A stretch of 19,507 nt of DNA from CAZVRZ01 sp964629965 (GCA_964629965.1 CAZVRZ010000102.1:1-19507); one strand, 5' to 3'. Counted from the first letter of the stretch, positions 7,788 through 14,952 are shown. Made by a program: numbers and translations. Notes: generated by a model from the letters alone, not told the origin.

Positions 7788-8393
7788 GTGAAAATATCTC
7801 TCATCCTGGCTCATCCCGATCCTAACAGCTTCAACCATGCCATCGCGCAAGCCGCGCGGATCGAAATGACCCGCCTGGGCCACCGGGTGTACTATCACGA
7901 CCTGTACGCCGAAGGGTTCGACCCCCTCCTGCCGGCGGGCGAAATTCCCGAGGCAGCCTCCTTGCCATCCGAGATCGCCGCCCACTGTGCGGAGATTGCC
8001 GAGGCAGACGGTATCATCATCGTTCATCCCAACTGGTGGGGGCAGCCGCCCGCTGCGCTGAAAGGCTGGGTGGACCGGGTCATCCGACCGGGCGTCGCCT
8101 ATCGCTTTTTGGAGGACGATCACGGCGAGGGCATCCCGCTGGGTTTGTTAAAGGCCAGGGCCGCGCTGGTGTTTAACACTGGCAATACCCCGGCGGAACG
8201 CGAAGCCCGGGACTTCGGCGATCCGTTGGAAAGGATCTGGAAGAACTGCGTCTTTGGCCTGTGTGGCGTGGATGTGTTCTACCGGGAAACCTTCTCGGTC
8301 GTGATCACCAGCGGCCTTGCCCAGCGCCAGGCCTGGTTAGAGCAGGTAGGCGAAGCCGTTCGTCTATACTTTCCAGCGGAAACAGCCGGGTAG
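7788..8393 (+). CDS. Flavodoxin-fold NAD(P)H:quinone oxidoreductase
   Basis: This 201-residue cytoplasmic protein of the Flavodoxin_2 family (MdaB/KefF/YwrO/NQO1 relatives) probably carries out FAD- or FMN-dependent two-electron reduction of quinones by NAD(P)H. The start ISLILAHPDPNSFNHAIA (3-20) is the typical phosphate-binding strand-loop. IIIVHPNWWGQPPAALKGW (76-94), then VDRVIRPGVAYRF, is the family hallmark. The GTG at 7788 is chosen because AAAGGA lies about ten bases upstream and no earlier in-frame start gives family-like sequence. It follows the hypothetical protein after 34 bp without an obvious terminator, so it may be the tail of the same transcript. Role inferred: oxidative-stress or quinone redox balance. 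Confidence 0.88.
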   Translation: MKISLILAHPDPNSFNHAIAQAARIEMTRLGHRVYYHDLYAEGFDPLLPAGEIPEAASLPSEIAAHCAEIAEADGIIIVHPNWWGQPPAALKGWVDRVIRPGVAYRFLEDDHGEGIPLGLLKARAALVFNTGNTPAEREARDFGDPLERIWKNCVFGLCGVDVFYRETFSVVITSGLAQRQAWLEQVGEAVRLYFPAETAG

Positions 8394-8417
8394 AATTGTT
8401 GAGATTCCTCGCTTTTC

Positions 8418-8447
8418 TTGCACCCAGGGATGGCCTCATGTTATCAT
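8418..8447 (+). promoter_or_regulatory. Candidate promoter giving a leaderless mRNA for the solute-binding-like gene
   Basis: TTGCAC (8418-8423) and TATCAT (8442-8447) are separated by 18 bp. The ATG chosen for the next gene sits at 8454, seven bases after the -10 hexamer, about where transcription would begin. No Shine-Dalgarno sequence lies in between. Confidence 0.5.
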
Positions 8448-8453
8448 ATAAGC

Positions 8454-9665
8454 ATGCCTATCCAGATTGACCTTTCCGTGGCCAGTCACCCGGCCATTGG
8501 GCGGATCCTGCGCCCGGTAATCGATCATTTCGAGCGCGAATCTCACTGCACGGTGCAGTTCACCATCCAGGAGTGGGATACCATCTGGAAAGACTTGCAG
8601 TATATCGGCATCTATAAACGCGGCGCAGATGTGTCCGAGGTGGGCACCACCTGGATGGACAGCCTGATTGCCATGAATGCTCTGCACAGCTTTGAGCCGT
8701 CCGAGATCGCTCGCCTTGGTGGAGCAGAGGCCTTTTTGCCCACCTCGTGGCAAACCACCTCGTGGCAAACCACCTCCCCAGCGGAAGAGGCGTGCGTGCA
8801 GTCCATTCCTTTCCTGTCCGACGTGCGCGTAATCTTTTACTGGCGCGATATGCTGGCGCAGGCCGGCGTGGCCGAAGAAGGCGCTTTCTCCTCCTTCGAG
8901 GCGATGGAAGAAACGCTCAGCAGGCTGCAAGCGGTGTGCCCAACGCCGTGGGCAATTGCCACGGATATCTCTACCCATGATACCCTCTACGATGCCGCCA
9001 GTTGGGTGTGGGCGGTGGGCGAGGATTTCGTCAGCCCGGAGGCGCGCCGCACGCAGCTCTTTGCGCCGCGGCTGCGCCAGGCATTGGAGACCTATTTTGG
9101 CCTGCACCGATTCATGCCCAGGGAGCTGCAGCCGATGAGCGACGGCAAGGCCATGCGCCTGTTCCGCCAGCGCCATGTGGCCGCCACCATGGGCGGGCCC
9201 TGGCTGCCGGGCATTTTTCTGCGGCAAGAGCACCTGGCCGGGTTGGCGCCCCAATTGGGCATCAGCCTGACCCCCGGCCCATCTTTCGTGGGCGGCATGA
9301 ACCTGGTCGCCTGGCAGCACACGCCCCATCCCCAGGAAAGCATCGAGTTGATCCGCTTCCTGGTTTCAGCCGAGGCGCAGATCGAATGCTGCCCCCGCAT
9401 CGGCATGATGCCCACCCGCCTGGATGCCTTTGCCGATCCGTACTATTCCGACAATCCACACCAACAGGTGCTGGTGGCTGCGCTGCACAAAGGGCGCGTC
9501 TTCACTCGTTTCCCGTTGTGGGGGATGATGGAAGAAAGGCTGGCGATCGCATTTGCCCAGGTCTGGCTGGATATCTTCAGCAAGCCCGAGCCCAACCTGA
9601 GCGCCATCCTGGCAAGGCATTTGGATGCGCTGGCCCAGCGGCTGGATATCACCTTGGGGAGTTAG
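8454..9665 (+). CDS. Solute-binding-protein (SBP_bac_1)-like protein without signal peptide
   Basis: The 403-residue sequence follows the plan of sugar ABC-transporter binding proteins: QIDLSVASHPAIGRILRPVI near the start, ADVSEVGTTWMDSLI (the PDVxxxGTxW pattern), IPFLSDVRVIFYWRDMLAQA (the region that normally names the hinge), and FVGGMNLVAW with PQESIELIRFLVSAEAQ near the C-terminus. These normally trap sugars outside the cell. Here there is no hydrophobic signal or lipobox: the protein begins MPIQIDLS. A TTG 12 codons upstream adds only residues MHPGMASCYHIS, which is not a convincing signal and overlaps the -35 element. No permease or ATPase gene of the CUT1 type is adjacent. It could be a cytoplasmic sugar or ligand sensor, or a binding protein that lost its exporter sequence. 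An exact 15-bp tandem duplication is present at 8741-8770. Confidence 0.8.
   Translation: MPIQIDLSVASHPAIGRILRPVIDHFERESHCTVQFTIQEWDTIWKDLQYIGIYKRGADVSEVGTTWMDSLIAMNALHSFEPSEIARLGGAEAFLPTSWQTTSWQTTSPAEEACVQSIPFLSDVRVIFYWRDMLAQAGVAEEGAFSSFEAMEETLSRLQAVCPTPWAIATDISTHDTLYDAASWVWAVGEDFVSPEARRTQLFAPRLRQALETYFGLHRFMPRELQPMSDGKAMRLFRQRHVAATMGGPWLPGIFLRQEHLAGLAPQLGISLTPGPSFVGGMNLVAWQHTPHPQESIELIRFLVSAEAQIECCPRIGMMPTRLDAFADPYYSDNPHQQVLVAALHKGRVFTRFPLWGMMEERLAIAFAQVWLDIFSKPEPNLSAILARHLDALAQRLDITLGS
8741..8776 (+). repeat. Exact 15-bp tandem duplication with partial third copy
   Basis: CACCTCGTGGCAAAC is repeated at 8741-8755 and 8756-8770, with six bases of a third copy to 8776. It keeps frame and yields SWQTTSWQTTS in the binding-protein-like product. 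Confidence 0.9.
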
Positions 9666-9696
9666 GGGGCAGTCTGTCCGGGGGCGCCAGGTGGAA

Positions 9697-9739
9697 AAAG
9701 TGGGACGGCCCGCACGTGTATGCGCGGACCGTCCACTTT
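9697..9739. terminator. Bidirectional intrinsic terminator between convergent genes
   Basis: Arms AAAGTGGGACGG (9697-9708) and CCGTCCACTTT (9729-9739) pair over 11 bases with one bulged G; an inner CCGC/GCGG pairing extends the stem. Read on the minus strand the hairpin is followed by a run of five T (complement of 9695-9699), so it best serves the rbsB transcript. On the plus strand it is followed by TTTATA and can also stop the gene ending at 9665. Confidence 0.8.
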
Positions 9740-9748
9740 ATACGATCT

Positions 9749-9782
9749 GTCAGTTAGAACTCAGACCTCAGAACTTAGACTC
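9749..9782. repeat. Short degenerate low-complexity repeat
   Basis: On the minus strand TTCTGAG, TCTGAG and TTCTAA units follow one another, a degenerate 7-8-bp tandem pattern with no coding frame. It sits between the terminator hairpin and the rbsB stop. The rest of 9666-9790 holds nothing else I can identify. Confidence 0.35.
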
Positions 9783-9790
9783 TTTGGTTT

Positions 9791-10828
9791 TTAGTAGAGC
9801 ACGTTCTTGGCATCTTGAGAATCAATGTTTTCCTTGGTCACAATGAGGAATCCAGTGTCCACATAGGCGGGAACGGACTTTCCAGCGAAGGAGACATCAT
9901 AGGCATTCTTGACTCCCATGTAGCCCATGTTGAAGGAGCTTTGAACAGCAATGGCTTGAAGAGTGCCATCTTTGATGAAATCGGCCAGGACGCTATTGCC
10001 GTCGAAGCCAATTGCCACGATCTTCCCACCAAGATTTGCCTGCTTAATGGCGGTGCCCATGCCAATGGCTGTCGGCTCGTTGGCGCCGAAAATACCGACC
10101 AGGTCTGGGTTGGCAGCCAGCACATTTGTGGTCTGGTTCAGAGCGGTGGGCATGTCAGCGTTGGAGTACTGTGTCTGAAGAAGGGTAAACTTCGAGTTCG
10201 CCTTAATGTAGTCGTTGAATCCACCTACGCGCCCGATCTCAGAACCAACGCCTTGAACGTAAGACATAACCTGAATTTTGCCCTCGGTTATACCCTTTTT
10301 AGAGAGCAGGTCGATCATTGCCTTGGCGCAAGCTTCTCCCGCGGCCTTGTTGTCGGTTGCGAGAAATGCCGTATATTGGGACGGGTCACCATCGAGTTTG
10401 GAGTCGATAATGATGACCGGGATGCCTGCATCCTTTGCCGTTTTTACTATGGGCTGGAGGGCGGTTACATCCGAAGGAGCCAAAACGATCGCCTTGACAC
10501 CGCGGTCAACGGCACTCTGGACAATGTTGATCTCTTCATTGATATTACTCTCGGACTGAGCACCGAGGAAGGTGACCGAGAGTTTCGGAGTCTGGCTCTT
10601 AAGCTCTGCTTGGGCAGCCATGGCGCCAGTCTGCACATTCTGCCAGAAACTGGAGTTGCCGGTTTTAACGATAACCGCAATCTCGCCACCTTCAGGGGCG
10701 GTTACGGGTCCTGGGGTGGCAGTCACTACAAGCACCTGCGGGGCGGCAGCAGTAGGAGCGGCACAGCCTGTCAAAATCATGGAAACGATCACGATAAAGC
10801 TTACGAGAACGATCAGTTGCTTTTTCAT
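9791..10828 (-). CDS. RbsB-like sugar ABC transporter substrate-binding lipoprotein
   Basis: This 345-residue type I periplasmic-binding-fold protein (Peripl_BP_4, CUT2 family) captures a monosaccharide outside the cell for the neighbouring permease and ATPase. A signal of one basic head and a hydrophobic stretch ends in the lipobox LTGC (Cys22), followed by a short Ala/Pro linker. EIAVIVKTGNSSFWQNVQTG opens the first lobe, AVDRGVKAIVLAPSDV and GIPVIIIDSKLDGD are the usual ribose/galactose-binding strands, and FGANEPTAIGMGTAIKQANL and IVAIGFDGN lie in the second lobe. AAGGAG stands 11 bases before the ATG. It is the last gene of the lacI-rbsA-rbsC-rbsB transcript, and the terminator at 9697-9739 lies behind it. 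The exact sugar cannot be read from sequence. Confidence 0.93.
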   Translation of the reverse strand: MKKQLIVLVSFIVIVSMILTGCAAPTAAAPQVLVVTATPGPVTAPEGGEIAVIVKTGNSSFWQNVQTGAMAAQAELKSQTPKLSVTFLGAQSESNINEEINIVQSAVDRGVKAIVLAPSDVTALQPIVKTAKDAGIPVIIIDSKLDGDPSQYTAFLATDNKAAGEACAKAMIDLLSKKGITEGKIQVMSYVQGVGSEIGRVGGFNDYIKANSKFTLLQTQYSNADMPTALNQTTNVLAANPDLVGIFGANEPTAIGMGTAIKQANLGGKIVAIGFDGNSVLADFIKDGTLQAIAVQSSFNMGYMGVKNAYDVSFAGKSVPAYVDTGFLIVTKENIDSQDAKNVLY

Positions 10829-10989
10829 TTTTCTTTCTTCTCCTTATGGATTAACTGGTAGAAGGTTTACTAGAATATAGTTCTTGAGCGATAGTTCCTT
10901 GGGTCAAAGGCATCGTCTGCGATACAACCACCTCCTCTCCGAATTCAACCATATCAAAATGGGATTGCCATATCTCGATATGTCATAAT
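10829..10989 (-). other. rbsC-rbsB intergenic region with palindrome, SD-like stretch and 33-codon open frame
   Basis: No annotated gene lies in these 161 bases. They hold a 14-bp inverted repeat CATATC-TC-GATATG (10969-10982) directly after the permease stop. A very strong Shine-Dalgarno-like GGAGAGGAGGTGG (minus strand, 10928-10940) is not placed correctly for any good start. A 33-codon frame starts with ATG at 10952 and ends at 10851 (MVEFGEEVVVSQTMPLTQ and 15 more residues) but has no ribosome-binding site before its ATG. I list it as a possible leader peptide or mRNA element, not as a gene. Confidence 0.3.
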
Positions 10990-12009
10990 CTATTTACGGC
11001 TCCTGAGTTGGTCAAAAGTCACGGCACCAATGACAACGAGCCCAATAACAATCTGCTGCATGAAGTAGTTTGCGCCTGCCATGGTGAGGCCTACCGTGAG
11101 TATTCCGATGATAAAGGATCCGATAACGGTACCTGCGACCGTGCCCACGCCTCCCATCAGGCTCGTGCCGCCAATAACGGCAGCAGCTATTGCGTTCAAC
11201 TCATAACCCACTGCGCTGTTGGGTTGGGAGGTGACCATGCGTGAGGCGAGGATGATGCCGACCAAGCCCGCAAGCAAGCCGCAGATGATGTAGCTGATGA
11301 CCTTGACTTGGTGGACATTGATCCCGGAAAGCCGTGCTGCCTCTTCATTCGACCCTATGGCGTAGGTGTACCTGCCGACTCGAGTGTTATTCAGGATGAC
11401 ATGAAAGATGATGGCCACCGCGATCATAATAAGCACAGGGTAGGAAATACCAGGGAATTTTGGCCCGGTTCCAAAGATGGTGCTGTTACCCAACACGCCG
11501 AAGCCGTCCGGCGCCGGGAACGCGGAAGCGTTTGTAATCGTGAGTGCAACCCCTCGGGCGACCATCATCATGCCGAGCGTGGCGATGAACGGAGGCAGTT
11601 TCAACCTGGTAACCATGAGCCCATTGAGATAACCGCAAAAGCATCCTACGAGTAAGCCGACAATCATGCTGAGCCAGATCGGCACTCCGGCACGGGCGAC
11701 TATCACGGCGACCGTACCAGTAAGGGCGACGATCGATCCGATAGAGAGATCAATGCCCCCCGTAATAATGGCGAAGGTAACACCAATACCCATCAGTGTG
11801 ATCGTGCTGGTCTGGAGGGCAAGAGAGAGAATGCTTCGTACCGTGAAGAAATTCTTCGCCACGATCGAGAAAATGATAAATAGCACGATAACCGCAACAA
11901 AAGGAAGAAAACTCTCAAGGGTCTTAAGAATCGCTTTCCCGGATTGTCCCGATGTTTCCGGTTTCATCGGGGATTCTTCCTTAATGAGTTTCGTTGTCGT
12001 CTTGTTCAT
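10990..12009 (-). CDS. RbsC-like sugar ABC transporter permease (CUT2)
   Basis: This 339-residue inner-membrane permease of the BPD_transp_2 family is the channel for the sugar delivered by the RbsB-like lipoprotein. After a polar head, hydrophobic helices begin at about residue 32 (LESFLPFVAVIVLFIIFSIV), and nearly the whole protein is membrane-embedded. ITGGIDLSIGSIVALTG, RLKLPPFIATLGMMMVARG and IAAAVIGGTSLMGGVGTVAG are conserved RbsC/XylH-type signatures; the last contains the EAA-like coupling loop to the ATPase. The ATG at 12009 overlaps the rbsA stop (ATGA). A second ATG at 11967, 14 codons in, has a better-placed AAGGAAG and is an alternative start. It pairs with a two-domain ATPase, as CUT2 permeases do, so it probably acts as a homodimer. 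Confidence 0.93.
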   Translation of the reverse strand: MNKTTTKLIKEESPMKPETSGQSGKAILKTLESFLPFVAVIVLFIIFSIVAKNFFTVRSILSLALQTSTITLMGIGVTFAIITGGIDLSIGSIVALTGTVAVIVARAGVPIWLSMIVGLLVGCFCGYLNGLMVTRLKLPPFIATLGMMMVARGVALTITNASAFPAPDGFGVLGNSTIFGTGPKFPGISYPVLIMIAVAIIFHVILNNTRVGRYTYAIGSNEEAARLSGINVHQVKVISYIICGLLAGLVGIILASRMVTSQPNSAVGYELNAIAAAVIGGTSLMGGVGTVAGTVIGSFIIGILTVGLTMAGANYFMQQIVIGLVVIGAVTFDQLRSRK

Positions 12010-13571
12010 GGCTGTTCTCTTTCTAGGGTTAGTTTTTGGTCTGACATAAGTGCATCTCCTTTGCTAGATGTTGCAACGCCTGCTGCGTAATTGAGAATCT
12101 CCTCAGGTGTTGTCTTTGCAGTTGTGAGCGTGGCCGCCAGTTCCCCTTCGTGGAGCACCAAGATGCGATCTGTCAAGCCCATTATCTCGGGCAGGTCAGA
12201 GGAGATCACGATGATCCCGCGACCCTCACGCGCCAATACTCCGATAAGCTCATAAATTGCATACTTGGTACCAACGTCTATGCCACGGGTTGGCTCATCG
12301 AAGATCAGAATCTTCGAATCACAGAAAAGCCACTTCCCAACCACCACCTTCTGCTGGTTACCTCCGGAAAGATTGTTCACGATCTGGGAGAGGCTGGGCG
12401 TTTTGATGGAGAGGTCATTAACATATCGCTGCGCGGCATCGCTCTCTTTACTGCGGGAGAGCATACCGAAACGCCGGGAGATCTCCTGGACGTTTGCCAT
12501 TGTTATGTTCTCTGTGAGCTGCATTTTTACCGCCAGCCCCTCCTCCTTGCGGTTTTCCGAGAGGTAGGCGATACCGTTCTTGATTGCATCGGAAGGTGAT
12601 TTCAAAGAAAGCCGGCAGCCGTTCATAATCACTTCACCCGAATTGATCAGGTCAGCTCCGAAGATTGCCCTGCCCAACTCCGAGCGGCCTGCGCCCATGA
12701 GGCCGGCAATGCCGAGTATTTCTCCTCGATAGAGATCGAAGGAGATATCGTGAAGGATTCCCTTTCGCACGATATTGCGAACCTCAAGAATCTTCTCCGT
12801 AGTCGGGATGTTTTGCTTTGGCGGGAACTTGTTCTGGATTGTGCGGCCTACCATTCGGCTCACGATTTCGAAGGGTTCAATGGATGCAAAGTCGTCCGTG
12901 CTGATCGAGTGCCCGTCGCGGAAGATGGAGATGCGATCCACAATATGCCTCAGCTCCTCGAGGCGATGAGAAATGTAGATGATCGCAACACCACGGTTGC
13001 GAAGCGCATGGATTACCGTGAAAAGCTCTTCGATCTCGGATGCCGTCAGCGCGCTGGTCGGCTCATCCATGATGAGAATTTCCGAATTGAGAGAGAGCGC
13101 TTTGGCGATTTCCACCATTTGCTGTTTGGAAATGGGCAGCCTGCTCAGTATGGTCGTCGGATCTAGGCGAATGTTGAGACGGCCGAGCGCGGCCTCAGCG
13201 TCGGCGTTCATCTTATTCTTGTCGAGCATACCAAACTGGTTCAAGGGCTCCCGGCCAATGAAAATGTTGGCGGCCACCGATAGATGGGGGATGAGGTTGA
13301 GTTCCTGGTAGATAATCCCGACACCGGCTTTGCGCGCCTGGGTTACATCGTGGAAGGTCACCACTTGCCCCTTGTAGCGGATTGTTCCCTCGTCGGCTTG
13401 GTAAACCCCGCTAAGGATTTTCATGAGGGTCGACTTACCAGCCCCATTCTCACCAACTAAGGCGTGTACCTCGCCTTTGCGAAGCGTGAAGGTTACGTTA
13501 TCAAGCGCTTTTACACCCGGAAAGCTCTTGGAAACATTCTCAACTTCGAGAATTACTTCTTTCTGTTTCAT
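12006..13571 (-). CDS. RbsA-like sugar ABC transporter ATP-binding protein (two nucleotide-binding domains)
   Basis: This 521-residue cytoplasmic ATPase with two fused ABC domains energises CUT2 sugar uptake. Domain 1 (about 6-240) has Walker A GENGAGKST (40-48), a degenerate signature region LPISKQQMVEIAKAL (145-159), Walker B ILIMDEPTSAL with Asp169-Glu170, and the switch His in YISHRLEEL. Domain 2 (about 260-500) has a degenerate Walker A GLMGAGRSE (290-298), an intact signature LSGGNQQKV (401-409) and Walker B ILIFDEPTRGID. This asymmetry is normal for the RbsA/XylG family. AAAGGG lies 11 bases before the ATG. A promoter with an embedded LacI-type operator lies immediately upstream (13593-13622). 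Its stop overlaps the permease start by 4 bp. Confidence 0.95.
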   Translation of the reverse strand: MKQKEVILEVENVSKSFPGVKALDNVTFTLRKGEVHALVGENGAGKSTLMKILSGVYQADEGTIRYKGQVVTFHDVTQARKAGVGIIYQELNLIPHLSVAANIFIGREPLNQFGMLDKNKMNADAEAALGRLNIRLDPTTILSRLPISKQQMVEIAKALSLNSEILIMDEPTSALTASEIEELFTVIHALRNRGVAIIYISHRLEELRHIVDRISIFRDGHSISTDDFASIEPFEIVSRMVGRTIQNKFPPKQNIPTTEKILEVRNIVRKGILHDISFDLYRGEILGIAGLMGAGRSELGRAIFGADLINSGEVIMNGCRLSLKSPSDAIKNGIAYLSENRKEEGLAVKMQLTENITMANVQEISRRFGMLSRSKESDAAQRYVNDLSIKTPSLSQIVNNLSGGNQQKVVVGKWLFCDSKILIFDEPTRGIDVGTKYAIYELIGVLAREGRGIIVISSDLPEIMGLTDRILVLHEGELAATLTTAKTTPEEILNYAAGVATSSKGDALMSDQKLTLEREQP

Positions 13572-13592
13572 TGCATAAAAACCCTTTCGCTA

Positions 13593-13622
13593 ATTGTATG
13601 GTAACGTTACCATTCGTGTTTA
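13593..13622 (-). promoter_or_regulatory. Candidate promoter for rbsA-rbsC-rbsB with the operator inside its spacer
   Basis: On the minus strand TAAACA (13622-13617; 4 of 6 to TTGACA) and TACAAT (13598-13593; 5 of 6 to TATAAT) are 18 bp apart. The perfect operator palindrome fills the spacer and touches the -10, so a bound repressor would block RNA polymerase. The transporter could therefore be transcribed separately from lacI. Confidence 0.5.
13598..13613. promoter_or_regulatory. LacI-family operator, perfect 16-bp palindrome
   Basis: ATGGTAACGTTACCAT is a perfect palindrome with the central CG typical of LacI-family operators. Variants of the same sequence (13-14 of 16 matches) occur in both divergent promoters of the locus. 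It is probably the target of the adjacent LacI-type regulator and the best match to its consensus. Confidence 0.88.
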
Positions 13623-13667
13623 AAAAAACATTCTTTTCTGAGGTCATACAAATCTTCGGAAGAGCTG

Positions 13668-14684
13668 CTAATGGACTAATTTCCTCAACCGCCCGCTTGA
13701 CTGTCGTACGACTATCTCGACCGGAAACACCACTTCCTGACATTGCTCGGAAGGCTCGTTGCCCAGCTTATTCAAGAGAACCTCGACCGCTTTTTTACCC
13801 ATTTCGTAGGCTGGTTGGGCAGCCACTGTTAGAAAGGGGAAAATAACCAGAGCCGGCGGTAGATCATCGAAACTAACGACAGCAATATCATCGGGCACAC
13901 GCAACCCGAGTCCCTGGAGAGCCTTTAACACCCCAATGCCGATGAAGTTGTTGGTGGCAAATAACGCAGTCGGTCTCGGTGCTTCAGTCAAGGCCTTGTG
14001 GGTTAACTCATATCCACTCTCTTGGGTAAATGAACCATAGTATTCTCGCTCGGGATTGCCATCAATCCCCGCTTCGCTTAATGCTCTTCTATAACCATTT
14101 AGACGGTCTTCAGACGTAGAAACACCTCTTGGGCCGTTTAATACAGCAATATCCCGGTGCCCCAGGGATAAAAGCAAGCGGGTGAGCTCATAGGCACCCC
14201 CTTCAGAATCAGCCCGGACAACATCTGTTTTTGTATCTGGCACCCGTCGATCCAGTACCACAAGGGGGATAGCATGTTTCTGAATTAGAGTCACAGATTC
14301 GAGTGTGCTTTGCGCTGGTACAAGCAAGATTCCATCCACCCTTTTCTCCAATAACATGTGCAAATACATCTGTTCTTTGGATACCGATTCGTCCGTGTTA
14401 CAGAAGATTACGGTATAGCCTGCTTGACTGGCCGCATCCTCCACCCCACGTGCGATTGTAGTAAAAAATGGGTTCGTTATATCTGTTAGCACCAATGCCA
14501 GGGTGTTGGATCGTTTTGAGCGCAATCCACTAGCCAAGCGATTAGGAACATATCCCAGTTCTGCAATGGCAGCTTCCACGCGGATGCGCGTTTCTGGGCT
14601 GCAGTATCCCGAGTTATTGATACATCGAGACACGGTGATTGGAGCCACACCTGCCAGTTTCGCCACATCTCTTATATCTGTCAT
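13668..14684 (-). CDS. LacI family transcriptional regulator of the sugar locus
   Basis: This 338-residue repressor has an N-terminal helix-turn-helix (IRDVAKLAGVAPITVSRCIN, residues 4-23), a hinge helix NRLASGLRS (48-56) whose Leu normally wedges into the central CG of the operator, and a periplasmic-binding-type sensor domain (TLALVLTDITNPFFTTIARG, 61-80; DGILLVPAQS; GHRDIAVLNGPRGVSTSEDR; TALFATNNFIGIGVLKAL; IAVVSFDD). It should bind the 16-bp operators found upstream of itself, of rbsA and of the divergent operon, and release them on binding a sugar or sugar derivative. The gene heads the transporter transcript and is autoregulated if the two operators at 14717-14746 are its own. The ligand is unknown; the sugar imported by the adjacent transporter is the natural candidate. 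Confidence 0.94.
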   Translation of the reverse strand: MTDIRDVAKLAGVAPITVSRCINNSGYCSPETRIRVEAAIAELGYVPNRLASGLRSKRSNTLALVLTDITNPFFTTIARGVEDAASQAGYTVIFCNTDESVSKEQMYLHMLLEKRVDGILLVPAQSTLESVTLIQKHAIPLVVLDRRVPDTKTDVVRADSEGGAYELTRLLLSLGHRDIAVLNGPRGVSTSEDRLNGYRRALSEAGIDGNPEREYYGSFTQESGYELTHKALTEAPRPTALFATNNFIGIGVLKALQGLGLRVPDDIAVVSFDDLPPALVIFPFLTVAAQPAYEMGKKAVEVLLNKLGNEPSEQCQEVVFPVEIVVRQSSGRLRKLVH

Positions 14685-14716
14685 CTATATCAACCCAATT
14701 GACTGTGCTAACGTAT

Positions 14717-14732
14717 CTGGTATCGTTACTAT
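14717..14732. promoter_or_regulatory. LacI-type operator (distal, lacI promoter)
   Basis: CTGGTATCGTTACTAT matches ATGGTAACGTTACCAT at 13 of 16 positions with the central CG kept. It adjoins the second operator with a 2-bp overlap, so centres are 14 bp apart. Confidence 0.7.
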
Positions 14733-14746
14733 GAGAACGATACCAT
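14731..14746. promoter_or_regulatory. LacI-type operator (proximal, lacI promoter)
   Basis: ATGAGAACGATACCAT matches the perfect operator at 13 of 16 positions. It overlaps the last two bases of the -10 hexamer of the lacI promoter and covers the expected start of transcription, so binding should give autorepression. Confidence 0.72.
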
Positions 14747-14773
14747 AATAGCATAGCGAATTCACCCTGTCAA
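14745..14773 (-). promoter_or_regulatory. Promoter of lacI and the transporter operon
   Basis: On the minus strand a perfect TTGACA (14773-14768) and TATTAT (14750-14745) are spaced 17 bp. The hexamers and spacing equal those of the divergent promoter at 14924-14952. Expected transcription start is near 14738, inside the operator pair. Confidence 0.85.
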
Positions 14774-14776
14774 TAG

Positions 14777-14920
14777 GTTTTTACTGATGTCAGGATACAA
14801 GTTCGGACATCTGGGTAATTCGCCTGAATCTGCGCGCCAATCCGCCTAAATTCCATGATGACGACGGCAAGGAAGTGGCATTTCATATTCAAACTATTGT
14901 CTGAACCTCAGGGGGAAAAT
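14777..14920. other. Spacer between the divergent promoters
   Basis: These 144 bases separate the two inverted promoter copies. They contain imperfect direct repeats of CGCC-rich units (near 14820-14855) and no credible gene; a 26-codon frame from 14857 runs into the promoter and lacks a ribosome-binding site. It may hold upstream activator or looping sequence, which I cannot show. Confidence 0.4.
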
Positions 14921-14923
14921 CTA

Positions 14924-14952
14924 TTGACATTATGAATTCATTATGATATTAT
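14924..14952 (+). promoter_or_regulatory. Promoter of the nucleotide-sugar operon
   Basis: A perfect TTGACA (14924-14929), a 17-bp spacer and TATTAT (14947-14952) make a near-consensus sigma-70-type promoter. The start of transcription, near 14959, falls inside the first operator, giving a leader of roughly 90-110 bases before the epimerase gene. Confidence 0.88.

Larger units (their letters stand above)
14715..14776 (-). repeat. Promoter-operator block, copy facing lacI
   Basis: Read on the minus strand, these 62 bases match 14921-14982 (plus strand) at 51 positions without any gap. The shared parts are the TTGACA and TATTAT hexamers, a GAATTC in the spacer, and the two operators. The pair forms a long inverted repeat with 144 bp between copies. 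Confidence 0.9.

Noticed and set aside
8436..9329. 297-codon minus-strand frame opposite the solute-binding-like gene
   Set aside because: Composition is His/Gln/Arg-rich with no recognisable motif; the plus frame follows the binding-protein pattern.
9749..9782. Low-complexity TTCTGAG-like units as a CRISPR array
   Set aside because: Units are 7-8 bp, degenerate and contiguous, with no spacers or cas genes.
9815..10861. 348-codon plus-strand frame opposite rbsB
   Set aside because: It is as long as a real gene, but the minus strand has signal peptide, lipobox and ribose-binding motifs. The plus frame has no ribosome-binding site and atypical Gly/Cys/Asn-rich content.
14857..14943. Small open frame between the divergent promoters
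   Set aside because: No ribosome-binding site, and it reads through the -35 element of the plus-strand promoter.
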